Shown piece after piece: positions 17,178 to 25,506 of a stretch of 64,000 nucleotides of DNA (the stretch's first letter is position 1; the number at the start of each line of letters is the position of its first letter). The stretch comes from Hymenobacter mellowenesis. GTDB lineage: Bacteria > Bacteroidota > Bacteroidia > Cytophagales > Hymenobacteraceae. Under the pieces are notes generated by a model. It made no database searches, had not been told where the DNA came from, and saw only the letters and a program-made list of their open reading frames with translations. The translations under genes and the position numbers were made by a program. The DNA lies in the NCBI RefSeq assembly GCF_030581005.1, contig NZ_JAUQSX010000005.1, positions 355,782 to 419,781 on the forward strand, read 5' to 3'.

Positions 17178-20100
17178 CTACAAATTCGTTCGCGGGTCCT
17201 CGTCCACGTTCAGCACTTCCCGGCCTTCGCGGGCGCGCTGGGTGCGGCGCTCGTTCTTCTTCGGATTTTTGCGGGTGAAGAGTTCCCGGAAGGTATTGAA
17301 CTGCTCGGTGTGCAGCAGCGAGAGGCCGGCTCGCGGCTGGTTGATGGTTTCGAGGTCGCGCGGGGTGGTTTCGTAGCGCAGCTTAGTGCGGAACTTGCCG
17401 TCGGGGCGCAGGTAGTATTCCAGGCTCAGGTCGCCGAGCAGCGAGGCCTGGCCGGCGGTGTTGCCGGTGCCGGGCGTGGGGGTGACGTTCACCAGATTAG
17501 CGTTGCTGGTGAAGCCGCCCTCGCGGGTCACACGCAGCCGGCCATTCAAGAAGGAGTAGCTTAGCCGCACCTGTAGCGCCTGCAGCTGTTCAGCGGTCAG
17601 GCCGTTGATGTTGAAGTCGATTTCGAGGTTCTGGTCAATCTGCGAGGTGAGCAGGCCCAACTGCGTGCTCAGAATCTGGCCCAGGCTATTCTGCACCGTG
17701 TTGTCTTGGCCGCGCAGCGAAATAGTGTTGCCAAAAGAGCCCGGCGGTGACAGTTGCTTAAATACCAGCAAGCTGAATACCTGGCGGTTGAGCTCCTGCT
17801 CGTCGTTGCGCAGCGACGACGTGAACGCCGCCAAATCGCCTTGCAAAGTGCCCGGTGCGTCGTTGAACTCCAGCCCCAGCTTGATGGCGGGTAGCAGCAG
17901 CGGGCCGGTCAGGTTCATCACCGCCGTCACGGGCACCACGGCCGCCCCGCCGTTGGTGGTGGTGCCCAGCACCGGCGCCAGCGAGGTGCGCTGCGTGTAG
18001 GTGGCCGCAATGTTCATCTCGCCAGCCAGCGGGTCGCCGTTCCACGACACAATGCCGCCCGGCCGCACCACAAATTCTTTGTTGACAAGGCCTTGCAAGG
18101 TGAAATTGTAGGCGCCGCGTACAATTTCCACCTGCCCAAACATATTGAACTCGCCGCGTGTGTCGATGGCCATACGCAACTGCCCGGCCGCCGAGCCGCG
18201 AATGACGTCGCCGGTGCTTTCGTCGAGCAGGATTTCGAGGTAGGCGTCCGGCGTCACGGTCAGGTTCATGTTGAGCGTGATGCCCGAGAGGTCGACCTTA
18301 GCCTGGGTAGCGGCCACCTGCCGGGCCTTACGCAGCGCAGCCGTGTCGCCCACCGGGTTGTTGTTCACGAACTTGATGTAACTCGCTTTCTGGGCGCTGG
18401 CGGCATTGTCGAAAGGCAGCGAGAGGCGGGTACCGGATTCGCTGGTGGCGCGCACCACCACGTTCAGGTCGTCGGTGGGGCCGGTCACGCGGGCGGTACC
18501 GGTGGCGTAGGCCGTGCCGAAATACAGGTCGTTGTCCTTGCGCGTGGTGTTGAGCACCTGCAGCTTACGGAAAGTGGCCGCAATGTCAAGGCTCATGTCC
18601 TTAAAGCCGTGGTGGCTCACCACGCCGTCCACAGTGCCAGAGTTGCCCAGCGCGTCGTGCAGCTTGATGTTGCGAAACGCAATGCTGGTGTTGGTGAAGC
18701 TCATGCGGTCGGCAAACGTGTAGGTCGTGCCCAGGTAGCCGAAGGTGAAGCGCCCGTTGCTCACGTCCACGGCCCCAATCAGGTTGGGTGAGCCAAACAA
18801 GCCCGTGAGCCGCAGCTCGCCCCGGCCCGTGCCGCCCAGGTTTTTCATGATGGAACTCAGGAAGGGCTGCGCCAGCACAATGGGCGCATCGTTCAGGGTG
18901 CCGGTCAGGTTGAACTGGTTGGTATTGTCGCGCGGGGCGATGTCGCCCAGCACCGTGAGCACCGACTGGCCGGCGCGGGCCACGTCCAGGTTCACGCGCA
19001 GCTTGCTGGCGGCGTTGTCCCAGTCGCCGCGCCCCGCTACCTGCCCGATGAGCGTGCCATCGTACGTCAGCGAATCCACGCCCAGCGTGCTGCTGATGGT
19101 GAGCGGGCCGTACACGCCGCTCACGGTGCCCTGGGCATTCACGCGCCCGCCCAGGCGCTGGCCCGTCAGGGTATTCAGCGTGGCCAGCTGAAAGTCCTTC
19201 ACCTGCAGCTGTAAGGGCGGCTTGCTGGCATCGGGCGAGATGAAGCCCTGCGCGCCCACAAACTGCACGCCGTTGCTAAAGGTCAGGTTCCGAACATCAA
19301 ACTCGCGGCCGTAGTCCGAAATCCGAACCGAGTTATCGGCCGCAATGGTCCAGTCTTTATCCAGCAAGTGAATGCCCGACTGCCGGAACACCACTTCCAC
19401 CGCCCGCGGCAAAAAGCCCAGTGAACCGTTGATAACCGCCTTATTGGTCGTACCCGTCTGGGCCAGCGAGGTCGAGAAGTTGATGCGCTGCTGGTCCCAC
19501 ACGCCTTCCACAATGAATTTCTCGGTTTTGCCCAACCCGGGCAGCTCCTGCCGGTCGCTGGTAATGCTAGCCTGGGCCAGAATATCGGGCTTGTAAGGCA
19601 GCTTCGATGTCAGGAAATCGAAGTCGTTGTTCACCGTCATCACCGGGCCGTAGCGCAGGCTGTCGAGGTGCCCGCCGAGCTGGAAAATCGACGTCTCGCC
19701 GTTGCGGAACGAGCCGTCGATGCGGCTGCCGTTGGCCACCTCCAGGTCGGGCATAAACAGCCCCAGTACCGGGTTCGGCTTCTTCAGATTGGCCTTTAAA
19801 TCAATCTGGTACACCGGCTGCACGCGCTGGCGCTTGCGGCGGTAGTAGTCGGCCGTGGCCGTGGCGTTGCTCTCGAAATTGAGGCGGTATTCGGTAATGA
19901 GCGTCTGCACGTCGCGCACCACGTCGGACGTGTTGAAGGTGCCGGCCACGCTGGCATCCACCGCTTCGGAGCGCAGCGTCACGCGGCGCTGGTTCAGGCG
20001 GTTGCGGGTGCTCACCACGTCCAGCGTGTCGAGGCGCAGCTGGCGCTTGCCCATCGTGAAAACCGACTTGCGCAGGTAGGCGTAGCCAATGAGCGAGTCG

Positions 20101-21782
20101 AGCTGCACGCCCTTGAATTTTACATCGGCCGTGGTCGAAACCACCAGCGGCTGGCTCATCAGGCCCAGGGCGCGCAGGTCGGCGCGCTCTATTTTGGTTT
20201 TGACCGACACGTTTTCGTGTTTGCGCTCCAGGTCGATGAGGCCATCGGCCACCAGGCGCACGGCCGGGTCGTTCACGCTCACGTGGCCGTTGAAATGCTG
20301 GGGGCGAAAGTCGCCATCGAAGGCCACGTTGCGGTAGCGGTGCCCACTCAGCCAGATGGCCGGCACCGTCAGCTTGGCCCGGCCCTGCGCCGACTCCGGC
20401 AGGAAGCCCACGCCGGCCACGCGTCCGTTCAGCGTCACGTCCTGAATCACCGATTCATCGCCCAGGAATTTGCCCAGCTGGAAGCCATTGCTGCGTACCG
20501 TGCCTTCGTAAGCGGCGTGTGTGAGGTCGGTCTTGGTCTTCAGGTTCACGTCCGTGGCCACGAAGCCTAGTGCAGTGTCAAACGACGCATCGGCCACGAA
20601 GTCGTTGTAAAAGCCCAGCACCGTGCCCTGCAGCTTCACAGTGCCCAGCTTCTGCACAAACTTATTGGCCGAGGCCGGCAGCCAGTGCTTGATGTCGCTG
20701 GTTTTCACCACCGAGGGTAGCAAGCGCAGGTCCACGAAGCTCTCCTTGAAGTTGGGCAGGCCGTCGGCGTGGGCGCGCTTGGCCACGATGTGCGTGCCCG
20801 AGCCGTAGCGCACGTCCAGGTTGTTCACCTTGAAATCGCGCACGTAGCCCTCGGCATCGCCCGAAATGGCCACCGATTCCTTCAGGTCGCGCAGCTGCGG
20901 GGCAAACTTGGCAATGTCGTCGGAATAAACCCGAGAATTGCGCAGCCGCGCAATGGTCTTCATCGAGTCGTTATACTCCGTGAAGTTGCTGAACACCCGG
21001 AACTCAAACCGCACGTAATCTTTGATTTGGCTGCGGCCCACGCGCAAGCTCAAATCCTTGAACTCCCAAAAGTGCGGCCCATAGGTCATGTCGGCCGTGA
21101 TTTCGCGGAGCTGCGACTGCGAGGGCGTTTCCACCGCGTGCAGCTGGCTGATGCGCATGCGCAAGGTGTCGCCCAGCTGAATTTTGGAAACGTCGGCGTA
21201 GATGCTATCCACCAGCAGGTGGTCGTAGTCGATGCTCTGGCCGTAGGTTTTGGCGCGCGGCACGTCACCCTTCTCAATGGCAAAATGGCCGTTGCGCAGC
21301 GCCACGCTGCCCACCTGGAAGTCGAAGGGCTGCGACGTGGCCGTGTCCTTCGATGGCCCAATCATGCGCTTCACCGCCGCCATAAACTGGCTGAACGTGG
21401 TCGAATCGGGCTGGCCGGGCAGATTTTTTAGCTCGAAGCGCGGCTCATTGAGCGTGAGCGTGCTGATGTGCAGGTGGCGCGGGTCGAACACCGAAAACAG
21501 CGAAATACTGGCGTCAGCTTGCCCAATGCCAAACAACTCGCCGCCGCGCCGGTCTTTCACGCTCACCGAATCGAGGAGCACGCGCGAAAACGGCCGGATG
21601 TCAACCCCGCCGATGGTGACCTGCTGGCCCAGCTTCCGGGTGAGCACGTCGGCCGCCTCGTGGGCCAGCCGGGTTTGCACGCTGGGCACCCGCAGCGCAA
21701 TCAGCACCCCCACCACGGCCATTACCGCCAGCAGCCCGAGGCCCAGCAGTATTTTCAGCAGAATGGCGAAGAAACGACGCAC
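17178..21782 (-). CDS. tamB: TamB-like translocation and assembly module / DUF490 protein
   Basis: 1534 residues with a GTG start at 21782. A single N-terminal anchor (LLKILLGLGLLAVMAVVGVLIA) is followed by an AsmA-like start (VTIGGVDIRPFSRVLLDSVSV) and a very long beta-rich repetitive body. The C-terminal about 400 residues carry the DUF490/TamB signature (GRFTFGYLGTTYTFADRMSF, IRGSAAGQLRMAIDTRGEFN, GRLRVTREGG). Such proteins form periplasm-spanning grooves for lipid transport or outer-membrane protein assembly. No BamA-like partner is visible nearby. In GC-rich Bacteroidota a length near 1500-1700 is usual. Confidence 0.92.
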   Translation of the reverse strand: MRRFFAILLKILLGLGLLAVMAVVGVLIALRVPSVQTRLAHEAADVLTRKLGQQVTIGGVDIRPFSRVLLDSVSVKDRRGGELFGIGQADASISLFSVFDPRHLHISTLTLNEPRFELKNLPGQPDSTTFSQFMAAVKRMIGPSKDTATSQPFDFQVGSVALRNGHFAIEKGDVPRAKTYGQSIDYDHLLVDSIYADVSKIQLGDTLRMRISQLHAVETPSQSQLREITADMTYGPHFWEFKDLSLRVGRSQIKDYVRFEFRVFSNFTEYNDSMKTIARLRNSRVYSDDIAKFAPQLRDLKESVAISGDAEGYVRDFKVNNLDVRYGSGTHIVAKRAHADGLPNFKESFVDLRLLPSVVKTSDIKHWLPASANKFVQKLGTVKLQGTVLGFYNDFVADASFDTALGFVATDVNLKTKTDLTHAAYEGTVRSNGFQLGKFLGDESVIQDVTLNGRVAGVGFLPESAQGRAKLTVPAIWLSGHRYRNVAFDGDFRPQHFNGHVSVNDPAVRLVADGLIDLERKHENVSVKTKIERADLRALGLMSQPLVVSTTADVKFKGVQLDSLIGYAYLRKSVFTMGKRQLRLDTLDVVSTRNRLNQRRVTLRSEAVDASVAGTFNTSDVVRDVQTLITEYRLNFESNATATADYYRRKRQRVQPVYQIDLKANLKKPNPVLGLFMPDLEVANGSRIDGSFRNGETSIFQLGGHLDSLRYGPVMTVNNDFDFLTSKLPYKPDILAQASITSDRQELPGLGKTEKFIVEGVWDQQRINFSTSLAQTGTTNKAVINGSLGFLPRAVEVVFRQSGIHLLDKDWTIAADNSVRISDYGREFDVRNLTFSNGVQFVGAQGFISPDASKPPLQLQVKDFQLATLNTLTGQRLGGRVNAQGTVSGVYGPLTISSTLGVDSLTYDGTLIGQVAGRGDWDNAASKLRVNLDVARAGQSVLTVLGDIAPRDNTNQFNLTGTLNDAPIVLAQPFLSSIMKNLGGTGRGELRLTGLFGSPNLIGAVDVSNGRFTFGYLGTTYTFADRMSFTNTSIAFRNIKLHDALGNSGTVDGVVSHHGFKDMSLDIAATFRKLQVLNTTRKDNDLYFGTAYATGTARVTGPTDDLNVVVRATSESGTRLSLPFDNAASAQKASYIKFVNNNPVGDTAALRKARQVAATQAKVDLSGITLNMNLTVTPDAYLEILLDESTGDVIRGSAAGQLRMAIDTRGEFNMFGQVEIVRGAYNFTLQGLVNKEFVVRPGGIVSWNGDPLAGEMNIAATYTQRTSLAPVLGTTTNGGAAVVPVTAVMNLTGPLLLPAIKLGLEFNDAPGTLQGDLAAFTSSLRNDEQELNRQVFSLLVFKQLSPPGSFGNTISLRGQDNTVQNSLGQILSTQLGLLTSQIDQNLEIDFNINGLTAEQLQALQVRLSYSFLNGRLRVTREGGFTSNANLVNVTPTPGTGNTAGQASLLGDLSLEYYLRPDGKFRTKLRYETTPRDLETINQPRAGLSLLHTEQFNTFRELFTRKNPKKNERRTQRAREGREVLNVDEDPRTNL

Positions 21783-22118
21783 CGGAGCAGAAGAGTTGAA
21801 GGCGAAAAACGCGGGTTAATCCGCAAAGTTGCGGTTTTTTAGTTGTTTGGTTAAAACCACGAAGCCGCTCAGCCAATTATCAGGCCAACGGAACGGCCCG
21901 CGCCGGGCCGTGGTTCAACACTCTTGCGGCTAAATCAATCCCGTAACGCGAACTTTGCGGTTCTGGTCCCGCAGTGGAGCGAAATCAGCCCGAAAATCGA
22001 CCTGGCCAGGGAATTCATCGACGGCGAGGCGGCCGGAATTTGGTCGGCTCCAGCATGGAGCCGCTGCTTTCCGCAAGCGCGGCTTCGGCCCTTCCAGCTT
22101 TTATTTTTTGATATTACT
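21783..22118. promoter_or_regulatory. Divergent control region between tamB and tsaD
   Basis: No gene seen. For tsaD, TTG (21924-21926) and GAACTTTG (21950-21957, one mismatch from TAnnTTTG) are 23 nt apart. For tamB, CAACTTTG on the minus strand (21831-21824) is a one-mismatch -7 element. A hairpin GGCTCCAGCATGGAGCC (22050-22066) and a GC-rich inverted stretch (about 22067-22090) would lie in the long tsaD leader. No repeat from the other families is present. Confidence 0.45.
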
Positions 22119-23138
22119 ATGGCCTCCCCCGCGCATCCCATCATCCTCGCCATCGAATCTTCCTGCGATGACACCGGCGCGGCCGTGCTGGCCGGCGGCC
22201 AGCTGCTGAGCAACGTGGTAGCCACCCAGAAAGTCCACGAGCAGTACGGCGGCGTGGTGCCCGAGCTGGCCTCGCGGGCGCACCAGCAGCACCTGCTGCC
22301 CGTCGTCACGGCCGCCCTCAAGGAAGCCGGCCTCACCAAAGCCGACCTCGACGCCGTGGCCGTGACGCAGGGACCGGGCCTGCTGGGTTCCTTATTAGTA
22401 GGGGGGATGTTTGCCAAAACGCTGGCGCTGGCGCTCGACAAGCCGCTACTGGCCGTAAACCACATGCGGGCCCACATCCTGGCCCACTTCATCCGTGAAC
22501 CCAAGCCGAATTTCCCCTTTTTGTGCCTCACCGTGAGCGGCGGGCACACGCAACTGGTAGTAGTGAAGTCGGCCCTGGAAATGGACGTTATCGGCCAGAC
22601 CATCGACGATGCCGCTGGCGAGGCCTTCGACAAAACCGCCAAGCTACTCGGCCTGCCGTACCCCGGCGGCCCGCACCTCGATAAGCTGGCCCGCCAGGGC
22701 AACCCCGAGCGGTTTGCCTTCCCCGTGGGCGCCATGCCGGGCTACGACTTTTCCTTCAGCGGCCTGAAAACTTCGGTGCTCTACTTCCTGAAAAAGGAAA
22801 CCGCCACCAACCCCAATTTCGTGCAGGAAAACCTGGCCGACCTCTGCGCCAGCATTCAGTACACCATTGTGGCCACGCTGCTCCGCCAGCTGCGCCGCGC
22901 CGCCGCCGACACCAGCCTCACGCAAGTGGCCCTGGCCGGCGGCGTGGCCGCCAACTCCGGCCTGCGCACCGCACTGGAGGCCGAAGCCACCGCCCAGGGC
23001 TGGCAGGTGTTCATTCCGGAGTTCCAGTTTTGCACCGACAACGCCGCCATGGTGGCCATGACGGCGCACTTCCAATACGAAGCCGGTGACTTCGCCGACC
23101 AACTCAGCAGCCCCAACCCGCGCCTGAAGCTGACGTAG
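22119..23138 (+). CDS. tsaD: tRNA N6-adenosine threonylcarbamoyltransferase TsaD
   Basis: 339 residues from the ATG at 22119; an upstream in-frame ATG at 21924 would add 65 residues with no homology and is rejected. AIESSCDDTGAAV (11-23), the metal-binding HMRAH (His115/His119), VSGGHTQLV and DDAAGEAFDK are the Kae1/TsaD signatures. With TsaB, TsaE and TsaC it builds t6A37 in ANN-decoding tRNAs. It runs towards smpB, separated by repeat A2. Confidence 0.96.
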   Translation: MASPAHPIILAIESSCDDTGAAVLAGGQLLSNVVATQKVHEQYGGVVPELASRAHQQHLLPVVTAALKEAGLTKADLDAVAVTQGPGLLGSLLVGGMFAKTLALALDKPLLAVNHMRAHILAHFIREPKPNFPFLCLTVSGGHTQLVVVKSALEMDVIGQTIDDAAGEAFDKTAKLLGLPYPGGPHLDKLARQGNPERFAFPVGAMPGYDFSFSGLKTSVLYFLKKETATNPNFVQENLADLCASIQYTIVATLLRQLRRAAADTSLTQVALAGGVAANSGLRTALEAEATAQGWQVFIPEFQFCTDNAAMVAMTAHFQYEAGDFADQLSSPNPRLKLT

Positions 23139-23149
23139 GCACCGAATAC

Positions 23150-23249
23150 AGAACGTCATGCTGAGCGCAGCCGAAGCATCTCTACCGCCGAAGTAATCCA
23201 TTTTACTATCGCGGTAGAGATGCCTCGACTGCGCTCAGCATGACGTTCT
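23150..23249. repeat. Long inverted repeat, family A, copy 2
   Basis: Arms 23150-23188 and 23211-23249 with the core AAGTAATCCATTTTACT. The right arm has two changes relative to the left (GCCTCGACTGC against GCAGCCGAAGC), giving wobble or mismatch positions. It lies 11 bases after the tsaD stop; the T-run after the right arm (23248-23253) makes it terminator-like. Confidence 0.92.
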
Positions 23250-23276
23250 TTTTAAAAGCCCGCGTGCAAAGAAGCC

Positions 23277-23284
23277 TACCTTTG
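23277..23284 (+). promoter_or_regulatory. -7 element of the smpB promoter
   Basis: TACCTTTG, an exact TAnnTTTG match. The T-rich end of repeat A2 (23248-23253) lies at about the -33 position, 23 nt upstream, so the repeat may supply part of the promoter. Transcription would begin near 23290 and the leader would then consist mostly of the heptad array. Confidence 0.6.
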
Positions 23285-23313
23285 CCGCCCCATCCGCCGC
23301 CGTTAGCCTAGCA

Positions 23314-23341
23314 ACTGACAACGAGCAACTGACAACCAGCC
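23314..23341. repeat. Heptad array directly before smpB
   Basis: Four in-phase heptads (ACTGACA, ACGAGCA, ACTGACA, ACCAGCC) end 2 bases before the smpB ATG. This is a single-arm array; the same heptads recur as inverted arms at 40797-40880, 44708-44781 and 48645-48778. Confidence 0.85.
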
Positions 23342-23343
23342 CA

Positions 23344-23802
23344 ATGGCCAAAGAAGCTAAACCTGTCATCATCAACATCAAAAACCGCCGCGCCAGCCAC
23401 GAATACTCCTTCCTGGCCAAGTACGACGCGGGCGTGATGCTGCAAGGGACCGAAATAAAAAGCATCCGCGAAGGCAACGTGAACCTGACCGACGGCTACT
23501 GCACCTTCGACCAGCGCGGCGACCTCTGGATTCACAGCATTCGCATCGCGCCCTATTCTTTAGGTACTTACAACAACCACGACGCCATGCGCGCCCGCAA
23601 GCTCCTGCTCAACAAGCGCGAGCTGAAGCAGCTGGCCGGCAAGAGCGTGGACCAGGGCCTCACCATCATCCCCCTGCGCCTGTTCGTGACCGACCGCGGC
23701 TTCGCTAAAATCGAAATCGCCCTCGCCCAAGGCAAAAAGCTCTACGACAAGCGCAACGACCTCAAGGAAAAAGCCCAAAAGCGCGACATGGAGCGCATGT
23801 GA
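23344..23802 (+). CDS. smpB: SsrA-binding protein SmpB
   Basis: 152 residues. NRRASHEYSFLAKYDAGVML, GTEIKSIREGNVNL and YDKRNDLKEKAQKRDMERM are diagnostic. SmpB binds tmRNA and brings it to stalled ribosomes for trans-translation. The start is fixed by the family N-terminus and by the heptad array that abuts it. The ssrA gene itself is not seen in the window. Confidence 0.96.
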   Translation: MAKEAKPVIINIKNRRASHEYSFLAKYDAGVMLQGTEIKSIREGNVNLTDGYCTFDQRGDLWIHSIRIAPYSLGTYNNHDAMRARKLLLNKRELKQLAGKSVDQGLTIIPLRLFVTDRGFAKIEIALAQGKKLYDKRNDLKEKAQKRDMERM

Positions 23803-23804
23803 GT

Positions 23805-23931
23805 GTAGCGCGGGCTTCAGCCCGCAGTTCGAGAAAGCAGGAACTCAACCCGCGCCATTGCCTTTCTTTGCACCTACGGTTGGCTATTCAGTCTAATATT
23901 TATTTCCCCTGCGGGCTAAAGCTCGCGCTAC
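23805..23931. repeat. Inverted repeat (family E) between smpB and the NlpC/P60 gene
   Basis: Left arm 23805-23827 (GTAGCGCGGGCTTC...) and right arm 23909-23931 (...GCTCGCGCTAC) match as inverted copies in about 20 of 23 positions; each arm also contains a small internal palindrome (GCGGGCT/AGCCCGC). The left arm starts 2 bases after the smpB stop and the right arm ends 4 bases before the next start codon. Confidence 0.85.
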
Positions 23932-23935
23932 TGTA

Positions 23936-24727
23936 TTGAACCCTGGCATCTGCGCCCTGAGCGCCGTCCCCGTCCGCGCCGAGCCCAACGACCGGGCCGA
24001 ACTCGTCACCCAGCTACTATTTGGCGAGTGCTACCAGATTCTCGTCACCGAAGGCAACTGGCTGCAAATCCAACTTGCTGCCGATGACTACGTGGGCTGG
24101 ATGGACATCAAGCAGCACACGCCCGTGACGCCGGAGTACCTGATGGCCTGGAAGGCGCAGGACCACCCCCGCGCCCTTGATGTGGTGCAGGCCGTGAGCG
24201 ACGCCACCACCAAAATTCCGCTCACGCTGGGCTGCCGCTTGCCATTTTTCGACGGCATGAACGTGCGCATCGGCGAGCGCACCTACTTCTACAACGGCAC
24301 CGCCACTAATCCCACCGCCGCCCCCGATACCGCCCGTCAAGCCGCGCTGCTGCGCAAAATGGCCCTCGTGTACCTGAAAGCGCCCTACGTGTGGGGCGGC
24401 AAAAGCGTCTTCGGCCTCGACTGCTCTGGCTTGTGCCAGCAGCTCTACGGCCTGGTGGGCATCCAACTCCCGCGCGACGCTCGCCAGCAGATTGACCACG
24501 GCCGTACCGTCGATTTCGTGACGCAAGCCAAGCCAGGCGACCTTGCCTTTTTCGACAACGTCGAGGGCCGCATCGTGCACGTGGGCATGGTGCTCGACGA
24601 AGGCCAGATTCTGCACGCCCACGGTGAAGTGCGGATTGACCCGCTCGACCACAACGGCATCTTCAACCGCGACCGGCAGCGGTACAGCCACAAGCTGCGG
24701 CTGATAAAGCGCCTGCTGCCGGAGTAG
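23936..24727 (+). CDS. NlpC/P60-family cell wall peptidase with SH3-type N-terminus
   Basis: 263 residues from a TTG start at 23936. No ATG exists upstream in frame before the stop at 23894, and the family N-terminus (GICALSAVPVRAEPNDRAE) begins right there. An SH3b-like pair of domains (about 3-110; VTQLLFGECYQIL, WLQIQLAADDYVGW) precedes the NlpC/P60 domain, with catalytic Cys163 in GLDCSGLCQQLYG, His215 in IVHVGMV and His227. Family members cleave gamma-D-Glu-diaminopimelate stem-peptide bonds. No signal peptide is visible, as in cytoplasmic YkfC-like recycling enzymes. Confidence 0.9.
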   Translation: MNPGICALSAVPVRAEPNDRAELVTQLLFGECYQILVTEGNWLQIQLAADDYVGWMDIKQHTPVTPEYLMAWKAQDHPRALDVVQAVSDATTKIPLTLGCRLPFFDGMNVRIGERTYFYNGTATNPTAAPDTARQAALLRKMALVYLKAPYVWGGKSVFGLDCSGLCQQLYGLVGIQLPRDARQQIDHGRTVDFVTQAKPGDLAFFDNVEGRIVHVGMVLDEGQILHAHGEVRIDPLDHNGIFNRDRQRYSHKLRLIKRLLPE

Positions 24728-24731
24728 GAGT

Positions 24732-24804
24732 GTAGCGTAGACTCTGCGAGTCCGCGCATTGCCGAGATGTTTGCCCAGGCGCGGACTCGCAGAGTCCACG
24801 CTAC
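24732..24804. repeat. Inverted repeat (family D), complete copy
   Basis: Arms 24732-24757 and 24779-24804 are complementary except for one or two bases; each contains the palindrome GACTCTGCGAGTC / GACTCGCAGAGTC. It starts 4 bases after the NlpC/P60 stop. A lone arm of the same family is at 39978-40002. Confidence 0.88.
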
Positions 24805-24894
24805 ATGTCGTCCGGCTCGCCTTTCCACATGGTGATGCCTCAGCGCCGTGCTTTTTTAACATAAACGTAACCGCTGAACTTAACCCCCGCACGC

Positions 24895-24925
24895 TTGTTT
24901 ATCTGCTCGGAAACCGCTAGCTTTC
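24895..24925 (+). promoter_or_regulatory. Probable promoter of the HNH gene
   Basis: TTG (24895-24897), 20 nt, then TAGCTTTC (24918-24925), one mismatch from TAnnTTTG, ending 27 bases before the ATG. Confidence 0.5.
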
Positions 24926-24952
24926 GGCGGGTTATCCGAGCCCAAAGCGTGT

Positions 24953-25444
24953 ATGGACCAAAAAGTGTTAGTGCTGAATGGCGACTATACCGCCATCACC
25001 CTGTGCAGTGTGCAGAAGGCGTTCGTGCTCCTTTTTCTCGATAAAGCCGAGATGGTAGCCAAGTCCGATGGCACGCTCCGCACAATTTCGCAAGCTTACC
25101 CCAAGCCGAGCATCATCCGCTTGCAGCGCTACGTGCGTGTGCCCTACAAGGGCATTGCCTTGAGCCGTCACAACATCTTCAAGCGCGACCATTTCGAGTG
25201 CCAATACTGCGGCTCGACCAAAAATCTCACGCTCGACCACGTCATGCCCCGCTCCCGGGGCGGAGAATCTTCGTGGACCAACCTGCTCACGGCCTGCGCC
25301 CGCTGCAACCACGCCAAAGGCCACCACACGCCCAATGAGGCGGGTTTAACCATCCGGCAGCAGCCCAAAAAGCCCACTTTGGCAGGCTTCCTCAAGCTCT
25401 CGGCCGGCACGATTGACCAGAACTGGCACGCGTACCTGAATTAA
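24953..25444 (+). CDS. HNH endonuclease family protein
   Basis: 163 residues. A zinc-ribbon HNH fold: CQYCG (Cys83, Cys86), LDHVMPRSRGG (His96), the Asn in WTNL (Asn110) and CARCNHAKGHHTP (Cys115, Cys118). The N-terminal about 70 residues (VLVLNGDYTAITLCSVQKAF, RLQRYVRVPY) match a conserved family of stand-alone HNH proteins common in Bacteroidota and Cyanobacteria. A nicking or DNA-repair role is possible, but no function is established. No restriction or intein context is visible. Confidence 0.9.
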   Translation: MDQKVLVLNGDYTAITLCSVQKAFVLLFLDKAEMVAKSDGTLRTISQAYPKPSIIRLQRYVRVPYKGIALSRHNIFKRDHFECQYCGSTKNLTLDHVMPRSRGGESSWTNLLTACARCNHAKGHHTPNEAGLTIRQQPKKPTLAGFLKLSAGTIDQNWHAYLN

Positions 25445-25471
25445 GTTCTGCCGTATAGGGTTGGGTGGGGG

Positions 25472-25479
25472 TACCTTTG
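25472..25479 (+). promoter_or_regulatory. -7 element of the desaturase promoter
   Basis: Exact TACCTTTG, 27 bases before the chosen ATG at 25507. The -33 element is not clear (TTCTG near 25446-25450). This position argues for the shorter start, since the in-frame start at 25465 would lie upstream of the promoter. Confidence 0.6.
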
Positions 25480-25506
25480 ACCATAACACACCCCCAACTC
25501 TTGCCT

